From Anthostomella pinea (taxonomy: Eukaryota > Ascomycota > Sordariomycetes > Xylariales > Xylariaceae): a DNA stretch of 64,000 nucleotides. The notes beneath the pieces are model-generated. The model had not been told where the DNA came from, did not search any database, and worked only from the letters and a program-made list of their open reading frames with translations. A program made the translations under genes and the position numbers. Where the stretch lies: the NCBI GenBank assembly GCA_963556695.1, contig CAUWAG010000010.1, forward strand, positions 4,774,001 through 4,838,000, written 5' to 3'. Shown in pieces: positions 1 through 11,449 of the stretch (its first letter is position 1; every line of letters starts with the position of its first letter).

Positions 1-572
1 GCTGGATGGATTTGCATAACGATTTCTTTTCGTCGACATAGAGGCGTCGCATTACGCACATACGTACGATCCTGATATGGGGGCTTTAGAGCTGGCTCCA
101 ATACGACTGTGGATGAATATAGTCCATGAATCAACTTGATATGAGTTTATATGATGTATAGTAGCATTTTATGCTGTTTGAACATTGTTTTACATATTTG
201 TAGTTTCGACATGCCGGTAGTCCTCGCATCCACCTAGACCATTGCGCTATGTGCGATCTGTAGAGTACTGGCACCCCTTTTGCACGCTCCTTTCGACATA
301 CCATCCCATGGCCAGATGAGATTCCTGCCGTAGCTGTTTGCCAGCTCAACTTGCTAACGGCTGCCGCTTTTGTGCAGGTTGATCCCCCTCGCCATCCAGA
401 GTTTTCGGACCAGCTGGCAGAGCTGCGCGGAAGCCGGTGGTGCATGCTCATCATCTGTGCAACACCACTGAAGCTTGCTGAAGTAGTTGCTCAAGAACGA
501 TTTGGCCCAAACCCAACAACGTCCTCTCAACCCGAATTCAACCAACACGACCATCCTAGTCAGTCACTCACT
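1..572. other. Intergenic, no gene recognised
   Basis: Only short open frames without recognisable domains occur here. The right edge abuts the 3' end of the mitochondrial IF-3 gene on the minus strand, so part of this is its 3' untranslated region. Nothing else was seen. Confidence 0.5.
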
Positions 573-1634
573 TTATCTCTCCCCTTTCTCATCCGCTTCC
601 CTAACCACACTCCCTTCCTCCGCTTCCTCCCCTTTCTCCCCAGCCTGGCTAATCTCCTCCTCTTCCTCCGCGACCTCGACTACTCCCCCGTTATCTTCCT
701 CCCCGACCTCCTTAGCCCGCGCCGCCTCCTCAACCTCCTTAGCCCGCGCCGCCTCCTCCCTAGCCCACGCCGCCTCCTCAGCCCGCGCCGCCTCCTCAAC
801 AGCCTTCTTCTTCTCCTTAGACCCAAGAGCAAGCCCCTCAAAAAACATACGCACCACGCCCCCCACCGTCCCATCCATCTTGCGCACCTCCTTCGCGCCG
901 GGCACCTCCTCGACCGCCTCCCGGATCCGCCGCAGCACCTCCGCGCTCTCGGCGGCAGTAGCCGGGCGCCCGCGCCGCTTCCGCGCCAGCATCAGCTCGA
1001 CGTGCATGCCCTTGTCCAAGAACTCGCGCAGCCGGCGCAGCTTGTGCTCGAGGTCGTTGGGCGCGATGGCCCAGTTGAGCTCGAGCTCCTTCTTGTTGAC
1101 GGCCTTGCGGCGCGCCGTCTTGGCGGCTGCCGAGGCTTCGGCCGCCGCGGCGACTTTGTCGATGATGCGGCAGATGGCCGCGCTGGGCCCCGAGATTAAG
1201 GGGGGCGAGTCTGGATCTGAGGGGTCGGAGAGGGGCGGCGGAGGCGGCGGCGCGACCATGATTAACATGTGCGTTTTGCGGTTTAGTGTGCTGAGCACGG
1301 ACTCCGTGCGCTGAGGGGGCGAGAGGTCGCTGTTTCCGGACGAGGGCGAGTCGGGTGATGGCGCGGAGGCGATGCGGATCCAGCGGTAGGGGATCTCGTC
1401 GTTGGTTAGGTGTTTTTTGCGCTCGATGCGGCGGAGGGCGGGTGTGGTGGCTAGGGTGCGGAGTGGTGTGGTTGCTGATGGTATTCCTGCGGTCGGTTTG
1501 AGGTATGGGAGGCGTGGTATTGGTTTTGTGAGGGAGGTGCTTGATAGGAGGCCGTTGCTACCACTGCTGAGGTCGGGGAGGAAGACGCGGCGCAGGGCCC
1601 GCGCGGGTGAGTACAGGCAGCGTGTGTGTCTCAT
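573..1634 (-). CDS. Mitochondrial translation initiation factor IF-3
   Basis: Predicted 353-residue, single-exon protein. IF-3 binds the small mitoribosomal subunit and helps select initiator tRNA and start codon. The arginine-rich, hydroxylated N-terminus (MRHTRCLYSPARALRRVF) looks like a mitochondrial presequence. An IF3 N-domain-like segment follows (about residues 70-130, with NDEIPYRWIRI), then a C-domain (about 185-270) with KELELNWAIAPNDLEHKLRR and the basic stretch ARKRRGRP. The last 80 residues are a charged Ala/Glu/Lys tail with tandem AARAKEVEE-like units, longer than in typical IF-3. The start is the first ATG (1632-1634); an upstream GTG is ignored. It is divergent from IMP1 across 576 bp. 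The family call rests on the C-domain pattern, read by eye. Confidence 0.82.
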   Translation of the reverse strand: MRHTRCLYSPARALRRVFLPDLSSGSNGLLSSTSLTKPIPRLPYLKPTAGIPSATTPLRTLATTPALRRIERKKHLTNDEIPYRWIRIASAPSPDSPSSGNSDLSPPQRTESVLSTLNRKTHMLIMVAPPPPPPLSDPSDPDSPPLISGPSAAICRIIDKVAAAAEASAAAKTARRKAVNKKELELNWAIAPNDLEHKLRRLREFLDKGMHVELMLARKRRGRPATAAESAEVLRRIREAVEEVPGAKEVRKMDGTVGGVVRMFFEGLALGSKEKKKAVEEAARAEEAAWAREEAARAKEVEEAARAKEVGEEDNGGVVEVAEEEEEISQAGEKGEEAEEGSVVREADEKGER

Positions 1635-2210
1635 CGTGAGGTTCACGAGTGATACCTCCTCTCAGTGATCGTTGTGGTTGTGACTGTCGTTCTCCTTGCT
1701 GTGCGTGAAGTAGACAGAGCAGCAATTGGAACCTCCAGGGTTGTGCTGCTGTAGCGAGAGGGCAACGAGTGTCGTGAATTGTCGGTTTTCTCTGCTAAGA
1801 TCAAGATCTGCAAATTGGGTTGGAGGTTTGGAGATTCGACGAAGCTATTGGATCCGGGTGCCAAGATGTCCGAGCTCAAGCTCCAGCCAGAGAGCTCTGC
1901 TTATCGCATCGTTATCGTCGTCATTCTCATACAACCTCTCACTCACTCGTTCACTCAATCACTCAGTCAAGTTGCATCTTATGCTGTAGCTCTATCAGAC
2001 TGAATACTACGAACCTATCGAATCACCCTGCTCTTCCGCTCACGATCGTGGATCATGCAACAACCTCTCTCATCTCCCACGCGGTGAACCACCAAAGAAC
2101 CGCAATTTGTTTTCACATCTCATCTGTCACCTCTCACCTCCTAACCCTCATCACCAACGTCACCAACCTCGCCAACCTCGCCAACAAAAAGCAAACCAAA
2201 TCCAGCCAAA
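1635..2210. promoter_or_regulatory. Shared divergent promoter region, IF-3 / IMP1
   Basis: This 576-bp interval separates two head-to-head nuclear genes for mitochondrial proteins, so both promoters must lie in it or overlap. Pyrimidine-rich CTCACTCA-type runs near 1930-2160 fit a fungal 5' leader for IMP1. No clear TATA box was found. Co-regulation of the two genes is inference. Confidence 0.4.
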
Positions 2211-2920
2211 ATGCCCTTCCTAGGCCACCCCCTAACCGCCGTCATAACGACCCTAAAAACCATCACCCTAACACACGTAATCTTCACCTACGCCTACAGC
2301 CCCGGTCTGGGGTCGGGCCCGTCGATGCTGCCGACCTTCCTCGCGACGGCCGACTGGTTCGTCACGGACCGGCGGTTCCGGCGGGGCCGCGGTGTGAGCG
2401 TCGGCGACTGCGTCACCTACGCCATCCCCGTCGAGCCCGGCCAGGAGGGCGTCAAGCGCGTGCTGGGCCTGCCGGGCGACTACGTGCTGCTGAACTCGCC
2501 GCCCGACGCCGACCTGGGCGTCAAGGGGAGGGGCTCGCGTGCTATAGCCACAGCGGGGGAGAATATGATACAGGTATGTCGATGCGTCTGTCTACTTCAC
2601 TCACGCCCGAGTCCGAGGGGCAGGGAGGGAGACAGAGAGGGAGGAAGACAATGGTGGATTGCACGTGCTTCGAACGGCTCATGCTGATATGCGAGGCTGG
2701 ACAGGTACCCAAGGGCCACTGCTACATCGTGGGCGACAACCTGCCGTGGTCGCGCGACAGCCGGGACTTCGGGCCCCTGCCCATGGGCCTCATCAAGGGC
2801 AAGGTCGTGGCCAAGATGTCCTTCGACGGCTGGTGGCCGCCGAACTGGTTCTCCAAGGTCGAGAGCGGGCTGCGGAGTCCTCCTCCCACAGCAACGGGAG
2901 CTTCACATCCGCCTTCGTAG
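2211..2920 (+). CDS. IMP1: Mitochondrial inner membrane protease subunit 1 (S26 signal peptidase)
   Basis: Two exons, 2211-2573 and 2705-2920, joined in phase 0 across a 131-bp intron (GTATGT...ACAG), giving 192 residues. IMP1 is a serine/lysine peptidase of the inner mitochondrial membrane that removes sorting signals on the intermembrane-space side. The nucleophile motif is GPSMLPT with Ser38. The general-base lysine is Lys82 in GVKRVLGLPGD. The second conserved box, GDNLPWSRDSRDFGPLP, opens exon 2 at about residue 131. Residues 9-27 form the expected single N-terminal membrane segment. Length suits the Imp1 family. The start is the first ATG, in an AAAATG context. Fungal signal peptidase Sec11 is excluded by the DSR-GPLP box and the Lys rather than His base. 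Confidence 0.92.
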
Positions 2921-3524
2921 ACCTGAAGTGTGTCTTAGAGTGAGGGGCCAACTGTCCGATCGGACTGTGAGGTATTGTTGATAGGACTCGCATTGCGGAG
3001 AAGGCGTTTAAAGTGAATGATTATGTGGATTTGCTGGATATCATCTTCGCGAGAAACGACAGTCTAATTACACGGGTTCAACTTATAAGATGCCCAGACG
3101 ATAAGTACTATATTTGCAACAGGGAGGCGCTCGTCCATCATGATGAAGACTGCTTTCAAGGCGTCGCCCTTCTTTTGGAACCGCCCTTTCCTCCTGTACA
3201 AACGAGACCTGGTATACTTCCATCCACCCACGGGCAAGTTGAGACACAAGACCACGAACTTGGATGAGAACGCCCACCCGCAGTTTGGACCAACCCAACG
3301 CGGATTATGCACCCATGTGTGTAAATCAAAAAGGCCAAAGACCCACCAAACGATACAGCCATTCTTCAAAGAGAATCACAAATGCTGGCTGATATAGAAT
3401 ACGCCTCCCAACTCCACACCTGGCCGCCCGCTTTGGATGCTGAAAGTAGCCTAGAGATATAGGGAGCTTGAAATAAGAGGGAGATTGGTTCGGAGCAAGG
3501 TCGAACGCGTGCGCTGGTTTACGC
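2921..3524. other. Convergent 3' intergenic region
   Basis: The region lies between the ends of IMP1 (plus) and VAC8 (minus) and probably holds both 3' untranslated regions. Open frames on both strands are short and have no recognisable domain. Confidence 0.5.
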
Positions 3525-5604
3525 TCACCCCTCAATGTGCGCCTTCGACATGCTCTGGCCTAGCAGTTCGAGGCAGCGCTGGGCGAGGTTGATAACCTCA
3601 CCTTCGTCGTCCTCCTCGAATTCATTATCGGACTCGACCTGTCGGTTCGAAATCTGCTTGATCATTTCGACAATCTCGTCTGACTTGCCGATAAGTCCGA
3701 TCAAGCTTTTGTCTTCGGATTCGAGCAGTTGTAGGAGAGTCCATATAGCGATATGTTGGAACGTAGCATCGCCACTAGCCAGGAACCTGCTCAGGTAACC
3801 ATGAATGCCTCCGTTCGGTTCTAACCAGTCTTGGATGAATATAGAGTAGTCGCCCACTGGGATACTAGTCAGTCTAATGAGCATCATCAAATATTACGGG
3901 TGAGCTTACCTTTTGAGGACAGGTTGCCAAGTGCGGCAGCACTGTTCCCTTGAACTTCGATACTGGGAGAGTGGGTGAGAGGAATCAGAGTCTCGATGAC
4001 GCCAAGATTCAACAAGTGTGTCTTGAGATCGTCCGACAGAGCCAATACCGCAATCGCCGCCGTCATCTCCGATTGAACAGTGACGGGCACATCCAGGACG
4101 AGTTGCTTGCATTTTTGTACCGCACCAGCCTCTAGTACCAAGGCCTTGTTCCGGTCAGAGCTGGCTGCCAGGTTTCGAAGCGTTGAAATGGCGTGACACT
4201 GGATCTCCTCGTTGTCAGTCGAGCCTAGTAGATCCACCAAGGGCTTCAGGAATGCGGCCTCGATAATAGGTGATTCGTTCGAGGGGTGAATGGAAATGTT
4301 CCGTATGCAGGCGACAGCTGAAAGGATGAGTGGGAGGTATGAGGACTGTAGTAGGCGTAACAAGGGGTTGAGTCCCTGGGCGCGGACAATATCGAGCTGA
4401 TACTTTTCGTCCGAGGCCAAGTTTCGAAGAGCTAATGCAGCTTGACACTGTACTTTCGGCGATGAAGAATCCATCAGGTTGACTAGCGACTGAACCAGCT
4501 TTGTCTCCGACGAAGCAAGTTTTCTTCGGTTGTTGGAATCGACGGCAATGTTGCTGAGGGCAGTCGTGCAATAGTATTGGACATCGACATCGGGAGACGA
4601 GAGGAGCTGTACCAAGACGGGAATGGCGCCGGCGTTGACAAGCTGTATTCGGTTCTCGTCTGCGCATCATGTCAGACAATGGTGGGTTACTGATCGAAGG
4701 CTGAGTTCATACCTGAATGTGTCATATTGAGCAAGGCTCCTGTCGCATTCCGCTGAACCCTCATATCCCTCGACTTGGCTAGCCGCGTAAGCGGACCAAG
4801 CGCTCCCGATCGTGCAATCTTTGCCTTGTTCTCCTCGTGTGTCGCCAGGTTCGTGATGCACCCGACAGCATTGCACTGGACCTCGACATTTGGGGAGAGC
4901 ATTTGACGGATGAGGGGTGTCAGTCCGCCCAACTGGACTATTAGGACTTTGTTCTCGGCTAGATGAGTTGATGAGCGAAGCTGAAGCAACACGAGACTCG
5001 ATATTCGAACGTACTGTTAACGGCCAAGTTTCCCAGTGCCGCACTAGCCGCTCTCTGTACCTCGATATCGGGGCTTTGAAGGAGGAAGAGGATCGGTTCG
5101 AGGGTATCTCGGTCGACTTCGCGAACATCTTGGTGGCTGTCAGTGTGATGCTCTCCAGGCAGTATAGCATCGCACACGATATGATGAGCTATCCGAGAAC
5201 GATGATGCTTGTGGGAACTGGCGACTTCTTCTCAAGGGTGGCTTGGGACTCTTGCAACGTACCTCGCTCGGTTATCTCTGCAAATGTCAAACTCGCGCTC
5301 CTCTGTAAGTCTATGTTATCGGAGAAGACAAGCGTGCTCAGGGCTCGAAGGGGTTCGCCGGAGAAGAAGTCGGTCTCGCCGCGCTATAAGTGGTCAGCCG
5401 GAGTCTCGAAGGGGGTGGACCCAGAGCTGCAAACGCACGTTCTCGAGATATTGAAGCAAGTCGGCGACAGCTTCTCGCTCACTGTCGGCCAATACAGGTT
5501 CGTAGAGACCGTCGCGGGATTTGCCTATTACGACTTCAGCACTCGCACCCCCAATCAATCGACGGGCCGCCATTACCTCCGCAGCATGATTGACAAGCAC
5601 CCAT
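3525..5604 (-). CDS. VAC8: Vacuolar armadillo-repeat protein Vac8
   Basis: Seven exons on the minus strand: 5604-5577, 5524-5439, 5383-5263, 5128-5015, 4958-4713, 4659-3910 and 3856-3525. Phases agree at all six introns (52-134 bp), giving 558 residues, the normal Vac8 length. Vac8 sits on the vacuole membrane and supports vacuole inheritance, fusion, nucleus-vacuole junctions and Cvt/autophagy. The first exon encodes only [10 protein letters not shown]: Gly2 fits N-myristoylation and Cys4, Cys7 and Cys8 fit palmitoylation, the known Vac8 anchor. About eleven to twelve ARM repeats follow, for example [20 protein letters not shown] and the [20 protein letters not shown] unit. The tail is acidic (EFEEDDEGE) before the terminal helix. 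Confidence 0.95.
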
Positions 5605-8600
5605 CGCGGTGGGCGGAACGTTGAATGGCGATCGATGATGGATGCGGATGGCAGTCGGCGACGGGAGTTCCACGAAGGTTTGTATGCAAACAGACGAAGC
5701 TCCTGATTACACGTATGGGTGGTGGTGACGGTGGTTGCTGGGTCGCTTGCTGAAGGTTGGCCCGCAGAGAATGGCGTAGGCCTAAATAAGCCTGGTGTCC
5801 CGATTCTACCCTATCGGAGCAGAAAGGATGACGACGATGAGTGAGTCCGCGTGGTGATTGTGCGCAGACGGGTGCGGCGACAATGGAGGCGGACCTCTTA
5901 AATGAGGTGGTAGTCGGTTGTCGTGAGTTCTGTTGCGTCGGGTGTATGTTGTTGTGGAAGAAAGAAGGAGCGGACGGCGTGGTGGTGGATGATGCCGGGG
6001 GTAGGTACTTTGGGAAGTTGTTTACGGGTGCAACTTGCCCAATGCCCAGGTGCTGGACAGTGGAAGCTGGAGCTTGCAGGATGAGTCCAGGGGTGTTGCG
6101 TAGGGCGGTGGCAGCGGTGGGAGCGGAAGTCTTGCCGACCCTGTTCACCTGTCCCTGTCTGCCCGTCAAGAGCCGCTGCAGGTGCTGCTGTATGCAGATG
6201 GGCTCCAGCTTATGGGTCGCTGCAGGTGGGTGAGAGAGTGGGCCGAGGATGTAGGAAGGGCCTTGTTATAATAATAAGTTACGGTTATTTATATTATTCC
6301 TCTAGGTGAAGTTACAACATGAAGTAGGGGTCCCTGATGAATCGTGATGATGCAGACTCAAACAATTGATTGCCCTTATTATTACTGTCTTTGTTATTGC
6401 AGTTGGCCAATACTGTTGGCCAAAATGAGATCCGGTCGGTCTATACTAGTCCAGCTACAATAGCCTGAGCCTTCAAATGTTGGTTCCAATGTTCGCACTG
6501 CTCACAATGCTAGGTGGTTCATATCATGATCATCTCACCAATGTCGCGAGCGACGCCTGAACAGTGGCACCCCGCTAAAGTGGTCCTCAAATCGTGGACA
6601 TTCATCAGCATTGATCTTGAGAGCCAAACTCCATCAGTCCGGACAGGCAACCCTTGGAACCCTTGGCCTGGAAGCGAGGTGGCACAGCCATACTGTACAT
6701 GTCTGTAGATGGCAAGTCTTTCCAGAATATGAAGAGTGTGTTTCTTCAGCAAACTCAGACTTGGGTGAGTTGACCTGAAAACAAAGAGCATGACCCAGTT
6801 TCATCAAGAGCCCGTCTCAGGTTGATCGATAGTTGCTGCCTTCCCAACTGACTCAATCCTCAGCAGACCTCCAACCCTCCTCCTTTCTTGTGTGTTGTGT
6901 GTGGTGTGTGCCCTCCATCTGGAGTGTCTGGACGCCGCGCCTGTCAGATGACGACAGCTTTCTCCCTCAAACCGAGCATGCGACCCAACGCCAGACGCGC
7001 TTCCCTTTACACCTGCTGGCGATGATTCATATTGACTATTGCCCCTGTCTTTGTTCAACCGCATCTTGGAAAAAGTGTGCCCAGCAACTTCAACCTTCCC
7101 CAAAACTTGACCACGCGGGGACAGCGCCTGCTTTTGTGCTTCCCAGCCTGTGACACGGCAAACGCCATCTTTCACATGATAGGAGGCCATACGTTTGTAT
7201 TATGATATGATATGATCAATCAATTATGCCCAGGTGATACTCTCCCTTCATAGATAGGAGGGGTGAACAACGGGCTTTAGAGAAGCCCTTAGGTATGAAG
7301 GTCTCGGAGCCGTGCCTCCTCTGATTACCCGGGACCAGTTTATCTTATCTCCTATGGTGGTGGACCTCACCTGGTGCCTGCAGGTGGTGAGCCGTCGTAG
7401 GCAATTACGTCACCTGTTTCAATCTGATCCATGTGGATGCGACAACCGAATTCGGGGTCCTCAGGACCCTGTAGGCTGTCACCAGGCATCTTCAGACACG
7501 CATTTTTCAGCCCATGGAGAATACATCCAGCATTGTATCTTGTGAGCGATGATGCAGAGCCAAAAGCCGGTGACTACCTACCTAGTAGTATTTCAGAATC
7601 CCATGGACATGACCCAAAGCTTCATATTCAGGCGTCAATGAGTTGGTTCTCAACCGCCGCCCGCTTAAGCTGCATAGAATGGTACAGATAGCACTCTGTG
7701 CTTACCTTATCTCTTGATCGCGATAGTCAAGCAAGAAGCCACGTAGGTCATCTCCTGTTAAGGATATATTCTCACATGTTCATCCCATATGGAAACATGT
7801 GAAGGGACTGGGAGTTCGTAAAGGTACAGATCGCTACCAAGGGGTACTATCTGTCTCACCGCGTTTAGCGCACCGGACTCAAATCCGTGTGTTTTGGATG
7901 GTCCGTCACAACGAAGAATGATGCCCGTGATGCCGTGCAGTGATGCCATGGTTGTTGATACCTAGGTACCTATACCTATTCGGCATTTAAATCGACTGTG
8001 GTTGTATACCTTAGGAAAGCCTTCCAAGTTAGGTGCATGTAGGTACATGTAGGCAGGTAGGGCAGAACATTGGGATGGAACATCGAAATGCTTATCAGCG
8101 GCAGCGTCCTTGCCCCCCAGTCATTGGGGAGAGATAACTGCAGGGGCCTTCCACAGTCCAGAGGTCGGTGCTTCCCCCCAAAAGCAGTGTGGACACCTGC
8201 ACCCGATAGCTTCTCGGGAAGTATCGACCATCACCCAGCGTCGAGCGAGCGTTGCCCACCCGGCCCCGATCTTCAATGTTGACAAACAATCCATTTTGTT
8301 TGCATGTGCAACATCCCATCGTCGTTATCATCAACCTCACCGGCATGCTTTTTCGCTTTTGGCCTGCAGAGACAGACAACAACAGACCGTATCAGAAAGA
8401 CGCTACAAACCGCAGTACTTCCATCAAGTACTACTATTAAAGTTATACCTGGGTGCTAATCCAGTAGACTTCAGCCTTAAGGCTTCAGGTCATCAATCAC
8501 AATCATCAATTACACTTTCGTCCCCCCACCCCCTCCCTTCCCCGCTGCTTGCTACCTAGGTAGAGCTGCCGAGCTGGTGCGTCGACGCCCAGAACGCCTA

Positions 8601-8736
8601 CACCGAGCCTGTCACGCCTGTTCCTTTTTACCAGACTCACACCTGGTCCCTACCATCCGCACACCTCGGGAAGACGGACGTACCACAGAACCTCCCGCTG
8701 TGTGGTAGCTGTGAGGGGATACCTTTACCGGTAGCG
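5605..8736. other. 3.1-kb intergenic region between VAC8 and SNF4
   Basis: No gene could be supported. The left part should carry the VAC8 5' leader and promoter (a divergent start at 5604) and the right part the SNF4 promoter. An AT-rich patch lies near 6260-6310. Palindromic TAGGTA/TACCTA motifs recur at about 7955-8060 and 8555-8565; such motifs are common in sordariomycete intergenic DNA. A pyrimidine-rich leader precedes SNF4 (8520-8570). All open frames are short and compositionally non-coding. Confidence 0.45.
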
Positions 8737-10444
8737 ATGGATAAACCTTGGCCTCGAAGCATGAAGCCACCAAAGCCTGAGCCCAAGAGAACAGCCGACG
8801 AGCCACAGCATGTGCCAGCCGCGACCGTCCCCGCCATGTCATCCGGCGAAGACTCAGGCCCAGACCTACTAGGCTCGGATTCAGGTCCTCCAGCTCTACG
8901 ATCACTGCCTCGATCCGGTCACGAGCTGCCCTTCGTACAGCCATCCTCGTACTTGAGACCCAGAACTCGGAGTCGTACAATCCCCATGGTCGCAACACCA
9001 ATGAGTCCCATAGATGAGGAGCAGATGCAAGGCCTGGTGAGTTGACCTCCATCATTCCCGTTGCTACTACTGTCTACTGTCATTCGCCACCTCGACGCCT
9101 TCTTCCCTCCCTCTCTCCCTCCCCATCTGTCTCTCTGCGGGGGTTGTCTCGCTTGAATCCGACGCATCGAGTACCCAATATTGACCAGGCTGGTCTCTAG
9201 CGAGGCGTGCGCGACTTCCTCCAGGTCAGAACCAGTTATGATGTTCTACCACTCTCGTTCCGTCTCATCGTGCTCGACAACGAGCTTCTTATTAAGAAGA
9301 GCCTCGAAATCCTGGTTCAGAACGGTACTACTGCAATCTCCCCTCACGTCTGCGGCATTTGGCTAACGCGCTGTAGACATCGTATCCGCACCGCTGTGGG
9401 ACTCGCAACGCTCCAAATTCGCCGGCCTTTTAACCGCCACCGACTACATCAACCTCATTCAGTACTACTGTCAATACCCCGACCGCCTCGAGGAAGTCGA
9501 GAAGTTCAAGTTGAGCAGTCTTAGAGGTACGTACGCTGCGCTGAACCGGTGAACATGCGGGGTAGAGAAGAGAATGCTGATATTTGATGTGATTTTTCGC
9601 AGAGATTGAGAGAGCCATAGGAGTCTCCCCTCTCGAGACCGTGTCCATCGATCCAAACAAATCGCTATACGATGCTTGCAGTAGAATGCTCAAGAGCCGT
9701 GCTCGCCGTATACCTTTGGTTGATTGCGACGATGAAACCGGCCGAGAGACAGTCGTGAGTGTCATCACACAGTATCGAATCCTCAAGTTCATCGCCGTCA
9801 ACACAGGAGAGCATACAGTGCTCCTCAAGAAACCCGTCCGACAAATTGGCGTGGGAACGTACACAAAACTCATAACAGCCAGGATGTCAGACTCGGTACT
9901 CGATGTGATCAACCTGATGGTCGTCCACAACATCTCGGCAGTGCCCATCGTTGATAGGAACAAGGTGGTGCTCAACGTCTTCGAAGCGGTCGACGTCATA
10001 CCGTGCATTAAGGGTGGTCTGTACGAAGAGCTCGGTTCGACTGTTGGAGAGGCACTTACGAGAAGACCGGAGAATTTCCAGGGAATATACACCTGCCAAG
10101 AAGACGACAGACTCGATTCGATCTTCAACACCCTGCGCCAATCTAGAGTACACCGGCTGGTGGTGATCGATGACACCTGGCACTTGAAAGGCATCATATC
10201 TCTGTCAGACATCCTCAAGTATGTCCTGTTCTATGGAGATGAAGGCGAATACTTCCCGGTCCCGTCGCAAGCGATCCATCAGACAGAGCAGCAAGCGCCC
10301 AAACAGATAGAGCAGGTGCAGAAGAAGCAGACGCTGCAGCCGCCGCAGCCGGAGCTGACGCTGCAGCCGGAGCTGACGCTGCAGCCGGAGCTGACGCAGC
10401 AGACGCAGCAAACGCAGCAGCCGGAGCAGCCGGAACAGACATAG
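8737..10444 (+). CDS. SNF4: AMPK/SNF1 complex gamma subunit (four CBS domains)
   Basis: Four exons, 8737-9036, 9201-9324, 9377-9526 and 9603-10444, with consistent phases, give 471 residues. Snf4 is the nucleotide-sensing gamma subunit of the SNF1/AMPK kinase that controls carbon-source and energy responses. After a disordered, Pro/Ser-rich N-terminus of about 100 residues, the Bateman modules run to about residue 370. Recognisable blocks are RTSYDVLPLSFRLIVLDN, KFAGLLTATDYINLIQYY, RARRIPLVD, HNISAVPIVDR, IYTCQEDDRLDSIF and SRVHRLVVIDD. The C-terminus adds an unusual tail of three ELTLQP units and QQTQQTQ runs. The stop is TAG at 10442-10444, and the same frame stays open beyond it for 43 codons. 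The second intron acceptor was chosen because the nearer AG would expose a stop. Confidence 0.93.
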
Positions 10445-10576
10445 GAGAAACTGAATGGCAACACGGCGGAGAAACTGAATGGCAAGACGGCAGAGAGACT
10501 GAATGGCAAGACGGCGGAGAAACTGGATGGCAAGACGGCAGGGAAAGAGAAGGTCCTCGTGCCGGAACAGGCATAG
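10445..10576 (+). repeat. In-frame 24-bp coding-type repeats downstream of the SNF4 stop
   Basis: Reading on in the SNF4 frame past the TAG gives four 8-residue units, EKLNGNTA, EKLNGKTA, ERLNGKTA and EKLDGKTA, then GKEKVLVPEQA and a second TAG at 10574-10576. The units differ mostly by synonymous or conservative changes (GCG/GCA; K/R; N/D). The first unit follows the stop directly. The end VPEQA echoes PEQPEQT before the first stop. This fits an earlier, longer SNF4 C-terminus truncated by a CAG-to-TAG change, or a readthrough extension. It could also be a non-coding minisatellite that happens to be open. Confidence 0.6.
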
Positions 10577-11449
10577 ATTGACGTTTGACGGCAAAAGGCT
10601 GTGGAACGGACACCCTGGAAACGGCGGTAGGCAGGCATAAGGATTTCCGGGGTCATGGCTTAGGCATTGCAAAGGTGTCTGGTGTTCGGAAGACCATGGA
10701 CGGTTGCATTGGATCACCTCTTTGTTTCTCTATAGATTCTCGCCCCCTTCAGCATCGCCGACTGCTGTTATGGAATACCCGCTTCAAGAGGAGGATGAAC
10801 CAGGCTTTGCACACTCGGCCATGTCCGAGGCAGCCTCTCTAGATGTATGACAACGCTGACATGGTTATGGTACAGTGCAGTACGTTCATTACTCGTTTCA
10901 AAAGCTGTGTTTTGACTCATACGTGATCACCATGGTTTGAAGTCGCAGCTAGGTGCGTTGCAGTGGCCTACCCATCCAACCTTGTCTGTACGTCACCGAG
11001 TTGTTCAAAGGAGGAATGCATGACTTGAATTGAATAAGGTACGCTACAACTCGTTGGGTATGCCCGTCCATGACCTCTGGAACAGTAGCAATGCAGGTGA
11101 TTATGCGAATTATTATCTCAACCGCTTGCCTACATAAGGAGGTGCATGGACGTTGGCAACCTCTGCAAGTGTGCGTCTGCAAAGAGGTGCCAAGTCGTCA
11201 TGAAGACAATGGAAGGCAAGTGCCAGCGCCACGCACGTACAAGTTTACATGGCATGCACTCCCACTGAGCGCAGCGGGAAGGGGGAAGGGGTGATGGACA
11301 ATCAGTCATACTGGCGGGCTGGCTTGAAGCCACATCCATGGATGGTAAACCACGGCGAAAAGATCTATCCCTAGACCCCTACGAGCTGTCCATGATATCG
11401 TTGGAAGTGCTCAGTTGCTTGCCCTTTGCTCATCTAGCCAGCTGCTCAA
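10577..11449. other. Intergenic, no gene recognised
   Basis: This holds the SNF4 3' region and the RhoGAP gene's promoter and leader. No supported coding frame, TATA box or RNA gene was seen. Confidence 0.45.

Noticed and set aside
351..1314. Long plus-strand open frames overlapping the IF-3 gene
   Set aside because: They are antisense shadows of the GC-rich IF-3 coding sequence; composition is repetitive Leu/Arg/Ser and no domain is visible.
7850..7900. Possible tRNA-like sequence (GCACCGGACTCAAATCCGTG)
   Set aside because: It resembles an anticodon arm of a Leu-type tRNA, but there is no matching acceptor stem, D-arm or GGTTCGA-type T-arm nearby.
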